Shown one piece after another: positions 57,955 through 64,000 of a stretch of 64,000 nucleotides of DNA. The stretch comes from Saxidomus purpurata. Lineage: Eukaryota > Mollusca > Bivalvia > Venerida > Veneridae. Positions within the stretch are counted from its first letter, which is position 1. Every line of letters starts with the position of its first letter. Made by a program: the position numbers and the translations under genes. The notes beneath the pieces are model-generated. The model ran no database searches. It saw only the letters and a program-made list of their open reading frames with translations, and had not been told where the DNA came from. The stretch covers positions 5,430,947 to 5,494,946 of the forward strand of contig JAFMSR010000015.1 in the NCBI GenBank assembly GCA_022818135.1. Reading direction: 5' to 3'.

Positions 57955-60900
57955 GGTCACCTTTTTGCAAAATGAAAATAATCTTATATATGTAACTCGT
58001 GCATCGTAGGTAAACATAACAAATATCGCGCTTCACTACTTACCTTATATTCCAAGTACAAATTAATATTACCGATAACGCACTTTCGATACAACTTACA
58101 TTACATGTATTTTTCATACTTATTTCGGGAAATAATTGAATTTTAATAAACAGTGATGTTATTTGGGTTAATTTCGGAATTCTCATGAATTCTCAGAATT
58201 ATATTGAATTGAATGCCTACAGTATTTGGAGTTTTAAATTTAAATATAAATTTTGATAAGCATTGATGTAACTGAGTTCATTTTGGATTAAAAATAGAAA
58301 TGCTAATAAATATTAAGAGTACATTCAATATAATGCCTATTATAGTAGATACCGTTACCATAGAAATATTAAAGGCTTACCTAAAAAAACAGATATCACT
58401 ATAGTGTACGCTGTACGGCGGCTTTGTATATTGTGATGAAATGTCAGATGTATACCTGTTGTGCATGCCTAACTCTGCTTGAATTAGTCTTCATAACCTT
58501 CGTTATACATGTCGGAGAAAGATACAGTATGACGTTTGCTAAGCCATTTTTAATATGTGATATATCTTAAGCGAAAAACGAAATATGCAAATAAACACGT
58601 TTAATGTCACATTAGTGTAATAACGTCTCATATCTCCTAAACACCTTGAACAATTTTCATGAAACCGGGTCAATGTTCATTATATCAAGACGACGTGCAG
58701 AATCCGTGTTCAAACCTATCACTTTAAATTTATGGTAACAGTAAGAGATCATTGTTTTTTTGTGAGTCCGCTCCATATCTGTTTTCCCTTTGAGGATTTT
58801 CGTGTATTGCTGATCCAAATGAGATGGCATACATAACTCAATAACAATCACTTTCTGATTGTGCTGAACACTTCAAAAATAATTAGTTCAGTGTCCTGAA
58901 GTGTTCAACCCAATCGGTAGGAATCTATGATTGAGATCTGTATAGTTCTAGAGTATGTTAATGTTGCCATATGATAGGCTACATTTCATATTTAAAGTTA
59001 AACAGCTTTCATTATTTTTTTAACATTTTCCAATTATTTATATTTTTAGAGATTATTTTGATCACGTGATTCCCCACCGTCAGTTATAGGGAGTGTCTCT
59101 TAAAAGCAGCTCGATCTCAGAATTTAATGAAAAAATAAAGTTCTTCAAGCTCTCTGAAAATTACATGTTTTAGAACGGATAGTCAAATAAGAAGGTTTAT
59201 GTAAATTGTCCGGTAAAATATAGCTGTATATTTGCAAATATACGCTACCAAAATTTAAAGCGTTGCTGACGCTTTTGAAAATCCCAAAGTAACCATATGG
59301 CGAAGCGGTGCCGTTAAACCAACCTATCAGCATTTTCAATTGATTTTTGCAAATTGTTAACTAGAGTATAATTTAGTATAATTGATATTGAGATTTTTTC
59401 ACCCTACGAACGAGCAGCTTTAAGATTGAAAGTAATATTACATAACTGATGTAAATGACGTCACACGCGACATAGAAAAGCAAGTTAAAATATTCGATTG
59501 ACATGCCGAATTCGTCTATTTGTTTGACGTTTTTGACTTTGTGATTGTGACTTTATGACGTCTCACAGTACAGTATTACCTAATAACGAACAAACAAGAT
59601 CCTTACTTTCTATTTCGCAACGATCAGCTAGATCACAACTGCCCGTCTGTAACTTCATCACCGACGTGATTTATAATCAATTCTGGTGACATCCATTACT
59701 GGCAATTGTACACATAGACGAAATATTTCTTAGGAAAAACGGGTGATTAGTGGCGCGCATAATTGTTTATCGTATGTAGAGTGATCAAGTATAGCAAATC
59801 AATTACATTTACCAAAAATTTACATTTTAGCTAACCAAAGCCCCAAATGATCAAGGTGAGTGGAGTGAAAATGTACGGTCTCTTTCCAGGTGATAATAGT
59901 TTTTCAGCTCAAATATTCCAAGGATACTCTGGATGTTAGCACGTTAAGATCTCGGGATCAATTCGTGCTCAGCTGTTTAGGTCAGTGAGGAAAATTCTTG
60001 TATGTCTCAATTCTTCCAAGTAATTTTAAAAATGTAAAAAAACGATATATTTTTTTCCTGTGCCAGAACAGGAGGAAACAATATGATTATATATTTCTGC
60101 AGCAAAACTTCGTGTTAGTCTGTTTCCCTTCCGTTGAAAAAAAAAGAAGTAAACAGATGTGGCTCTTGATTAAAGATATTTCTGTCATTTCTGATTCAAA
60201 GGTAGTTGTTTAATTAACAATTTAAATAGTATATTATATATTATTGGACAAGTGCGTTGATTAGCAATAATACAAACGACACAAGAGAAACAATTATGCG
60301 GTGTTTTAACACGATATTTGATTGTACGATTTTTGTTTTTATTTAAAACACACAGCTAATTATTTGCTACAGAAGCTTACGAAACTAGTTAATTCGTGTC
60401 AGTACGGCGTACATCATACATTTTCTATTTTGTAGAAATATATAAATTGTGTTAAAATAAAGTAACCTATAATTATACAAGTGTGTTTAATCTGTAAGAT
60501 GAAGGCTTGACATAACTTAGTCGCCTTGTTTAACATTTGTTTCTCTTTATTGTCAAATATAACATTTTATGACTGTTTGCTTACTGTTAGAAAACTATAC
60601 ATGTACTCGACACAAGATGTAGCAGGATGTAATTAGAACCTACAGTATTAATTTCAGTCAGTTGTTATAAATGTGAAGCTTTCGAAGTTGCCTTCATTGC
60701 TCATCTTTGGCAACATGAAAGTACCTGTATTGCCATTCCGATATTTTGCGATAAAGTATTTCTGTTTTTTTTTCATCTCTTCGTGAGTGTTTTTCATACT
60801 AAAACAACGTTTTATGAGACAAATTTACTTATCTACAAGTACTATTACATACACATATTTTCCTGGATAAAATGATACAGTTAGCAGCATTACTATTAAA

Positions 60901-61550
60901 TGTATCTTTAATTTGAGGAATGAAATAATTTTGTAACCTACATGTATGTACATGTACTCATTTTCATTAAGTTATTATGTGAAAATATATGATAGTTAAA
61001 ATAACCTTTTCAAACCAATTCGCCCTATTTTATCGCAACCCGGAGGGTAGCGACGTGGCCACCACTGTTAGCTAATCGGTCAATAAATTATGTTAATATC
61101 ATTAGATTATTTTTCAGACATATGATATATACTTTAAACAAAAATCACGAGTGTACAACGTACTTTTGACGTACAATGTATAATAACGTTCTAGAATAAC
61201 GAAAAGTATGCTTAGGTTATAAATGAATACTGAACAGAGGAAATGGTAAATAAGAACATTAATAATCAATGAACGAAAGAAGGGAACTTAAAGGGAGCAA
61301 GACGAGACAAATTTCACATTTTATTCTAACAAAATGTTTTTAAATATCTTGAATGTTCTGACAAACGGACAGAGAGCGAAATGACGGAACGGGTGAGAAA
61401 TAGAGAAAAAATTGTATTCTCGTGTCTCCGTGTCATAACACTGTTTTCGAAAAAAAGAGAATTAGACGTTTGTTCTAGTATTCATTAAATTATGTTTTAT
61501 ACATCTGTTTATATTTGTATTTTTGTTTTTGTCTCTGGTGTAACTATTGT
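57955..61550. other. Mostly gene-free stretch
   Basis: Apart from the mini-exon candidate at 59607-59646, no coding sequence was recognised. One open frame with a consensus donor (58042-58110, minus) resembles a signal peptide but lies on the wrong side of the mini-exon. AT-rich text without clear repeats. Confidence 0.45.
59607..59646 (-). CDS. Candidate Ly6 mini-exon
   Basis: A 40-nt stretch between GTTACAG and GTAAGG encodes TGSCDLADRCEIE plus one base; joined to the 57188-57399 exon it stays in frame (E-N-LYVNVLCEG). The two cysteines suit an Ly6 domain. Such a short exon can occur by chance, and no signal-peptide exon was found upstream. Confidence 0.35.
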
Positions 61551-61555
61551 ATTTA

Positions 61556-62118
61556 TTAAAGTCATAGGATCACATTAACAAGTAGCTCTCAATTTATTAA
61601 AAAAAGATGTCTTACTGACAAAAATAAACTTATTTTGTTCCAAAGGCATTCCTTACTGAGCTTTTTAAATCGATAAGAATATATTAGAAACATAAATCAG
61701 TATTGTTTTAAATGGTATTGCAAAAAATAAAAAAGGCTTTCTGCCAACTCTTTTGTTTGAGGAAACAACTTAGCTACAAAAGAAAGGCATTCGTCTACAT
61801 TGTTTTAGAGGGAATAAAACATGGTTCTAACATTATCCCTTCAATAAAGTTATGTTACTATACTTAACGACTTTAAAAACGCAACCAGTGATTTGACGGG
61901 TATTTTGTCTTAATTGCAAGTGTAATTTGGAAAATTCAAGAACACCATACTATTTGCTATTCCCCCCCGTTTTATACAACAAGTTCTTACAAAATTCAAG
62001 CATAATCCAAACGAAACATGATTTTTAATGGAAAAGGCATTTTACTCACTGCTATGTTGCTTTTAGGTTGTTTTTAAATTTTTATATCAGTAAATTCAAA
62101 GTGATCCTCGGACTTTAA
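61556..62118. mobile_element. TTAA-flanked element A, undivided copy
   Basis: Starts TTAA-AGTCATAGGATCAC and ends GTGATCCTCGGACT-TTAA. It matches both halves of the interrupted copy at 18778-23256 and shows the ancestral, uninterrupted form with ACTTATTTTGTTCC at the place where the nested insertion lies. Confidence 0.75.
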
Positions 62119-62469
62119 TATATGTTCAAATAATACATGTATTTGGCGGAGCACCCCTTTAAAACAATTAATAGTAAATGCACTACCTACATGGGAAGAT
62201 AGCCAAGTCCATTCTAGAAATTAAATAGGGCAAGGGTTACACGAACTGTACACTCCGAGTATCGATACACGTGAATATTCAACCAAAACTACAAACTAAT
62301 TCTGATATATTACATGTTTAATAAGTGTGTAGCAGAACTTAATGACATAGAATAAAACACTGATAAAATATGGATCCGACGAAGCATCACTTAATATGAT
62401 AACTTTTTAAAACTACTTGATTTGCATACTACTTGCGACTTGTACATGTTACTCGATGCAGTTATAATA

Positions 62470-63131
62470 TTTATCAACTAGTCTATTTTCGCAACATTTT
62501 ATTCTTTGCTTTTTATCGTAAAGGACTCCGTCACAACATTCTTGCTTAATGCTGTCATACGGTACAGCGAACAACAGTTCTGATGTGCTCCAGGTTGCAC
62601 ATTGTTTACGCAACAAGTTTCTCAATTATATTTGTATGTTGTATTCCCTCAGCATTTCTCTCCCTTTTCTTAAGGATAGTATCACAACACCTGTATGAGA
62701 CATCATTGTATGTGTTTCTTCCACAGCAATAAAGCTGCGATCCCTTATGCAAAACACCTTCGCAACAAGTATGTGTGTCACAATCGTATCCCTCTTTTCC
62801 ACAGCAATAGAAAAGATCTCCCAATATTCCCTTATACATTTCTCCGTCGCAACATGTTTCAGTAAAACGATTATATGCCTTATTTTATTTCCGCAACATC
62901 GCATGACTATACCTATGCCTTGCTGAACAACTCCGTCGCAGCAAACATGAGTTAAGAACTCCGTCGCAGCAATAGTGAGTGTAAGGATGATATGTCTCCG
63001 CAGCATGACAGGTAAGCATCTTTGTAGATAATTCCTTTGCAGCAAATTTCTCTTTGAATGATGTATGGCGTACATGTATCCCCACATTAATGTAGATCTA
63101 CTTCTGCATATAGTAGTGTAACACAGCAAAT
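62470..63131 (-). pseudogene. Galaxin-like di-cysteine repeat gene, frame-broken
   Basis: Reading right to left, di-cysteine units appear one after another: ICCVTLLYAEVDLH, CGDTCTPYIIQREICCKGII, YKDAYLSCCGD, THYCCDGVL, THVCCDGVVQQG, MRCCGNK, ETCCDGEMYKGILGD, YCCGKEGYDCDTHTCCEGVL, YCCGRNTYNDVSYRCCD, LCCVNNVQPGAHQNCCS, QECCDGVLYDKKQRIKCCEN. The CCGxxTY...CCDGVLY rhythm is that of galaxin, a cysteine-rich skeletal matrix protein first known from corals, with relatives in other animals. Reading all units needs about six frame changes and passes stops, so this is a relic. No splice structure was resolved. Confidence 0.7.
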
Positions 63132-63488
63132 CTTTATCGCTTTTATTAAGTATGAGTTAATATGCAATTTTAAAAGTTTACTTTTGTTTGTGATTTAAGT
63201 CAAGAAAGGCTACTATACATGTTCCAGTGTTTTCTGTTTTTTTTTTAATGAATATGAAATGTCTCTAATCTTGATGGGAACTGTAGTACTGCGATTGAAT
63301 CTTGTTCACCGCCGGGTCCAGGATGTCCCTGCTATGTGCTTTGCTTGTAAAAGTATTTTGTAAAATGTCATTTGTAATAAAAATGAACTTTAGCTGTATT
63401 TTATCAATAGATTTATGTACAAATGTACATTCGTTGCAAATATGATTGAACTTCATCAAGCCGTATATGTAACAATGTTTAAACTAGA

Positions 63489-64000
63489 TGGGTGTTCAGG
63501 AAACTTGTGTCCCCTAGCAGAATAACCAATAATTTGGTGACAAAATTAAAAAGGGAACTCTGTAAATATGATCTTGACCTACATATTTGGCGGCATCATG
63601 ACGTTTATGTCATAAGCACAATTAAAGTTTGGAGGCTTTGAATGGCCATGTTATTATTATTGTTTCCTGCAACATATAGTACCAAAAGGAAAAGGGAAAT
63701 TACCTTGACCCAAAAAAATAGGCGCACCACCCCTTTGCCTACAATTAGAATCCATGCTAAGATGGTTTGTAAAGAAATTTTAAGAAATGGCAAAGTCTAG
63801 CAAAAACTAAGTATAAAAAGGGCCTAACGCTGATATTTAAGCTCGAAAAAATTTGGGCTACCCTAATGTATAAGCAATGCAATTTGAAAGTTAGATGAAC
63901 AAATCTTAAGTGGCAAAGTATCCAACTTAAGTTTTCGTACAAAATCTAAGTACAAAAAGACATAACTCTGTCAAATTTGACCTTGACCTACAACATTTGG
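63489..64000 (-). repeat. Dispersed repeat, inverted copy running off the window
   Basis: Begins GATGGGTGTTCAGGAAACTT, the reverse complement of the end of the 48790-49135 repeat, and carries AGAATAACCAATAATTTGGTG, TTGACCTACATATTTGGCGG and, at the window end, TTTGACCTTGACCTACAACA. It continues past 64000. Short open frames here are by-products. Confidence 0.65.

Noticed and set aside
58042..58110. Signal-peptide-like frame MKNTCNVSCIES with a GTAAGT donor, minus strand
   Set aside because: It ends in phase 2, which does not fit the Ly6 last exon (phase 1), and lies downstream of the better-fitting mini-exon.

Overview
This is a 64 kb, AT-rich piece of a eukaryotic nuclear genome with GT-AG introns and dense dispersed repeats. 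The content suggests a bivalve mollusc: tandem WSC receptor genes with tyrosine-rich tails, galaxin-like and Ly6-like sequences, Mutator/Kolobok-like transposase remains, and many short repeats carrying the TGACCTTGACC string that I recall from molluscan genomes. The species cannot be named from the sequence alone. No bacterial features and no CRISPR array are present.

The main content is a tandem family of multi-exon receptor genes, all on the minus strand. Gene 1 (7529-29701, nine exons, predicted 552 aa) and gene 2 (36677-50141, nine exons, predicted 470 aa) share exon order, intron phases and most residues. Each encodes a signal peptide, a C-type-lectin-like N half, a WSC domain (cysteine-rich, ending in the CGG...SVY signature), a lectin-like C half, a second N half plus C half, one transmembrane helix and a cytoplasmic tail. 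Gene 1's tail has seven tyrosines, many in YxxV/I/L motifs. Gene 2's tail stops early and the sequence after the stop has decayed. A third, broken relative lies at 2886-4339, and its 3' flank (1-265) is separated from it by a LINE inserted with a 13-bp target duplication.

Most length difference between the two genes is in introns. Gene 1 introns 3 and 4 have grown through nested TTAA-type terminal-inverted-repeat elements, a frameshifted transposase, a dead reverse transcriptase and a large inverted repeat. Gene 2 intron 5 holds about 1 kb made almost only of A and C, probably an assembly or sequencing artefact. Introns 6 to 8 keep alignable stretches between the genes, so the duplication is of a whole unit of about 29 kb.

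Right of gene 2 (50.2-64 kb) gene content is thin. There are several TTAA and foldback elements, two weak plus-strand exon candidates (52999-53146 and 54214-54455), the last exon of a Ly6/uPAR-type GPI-anchored protein (57188-57399, with a possible mini-exon at 59607-59646), a 390-nt poly-C run, and a frame-broken galaxin-like relic (62470-63131). The window ends inside another dispersed repeat.
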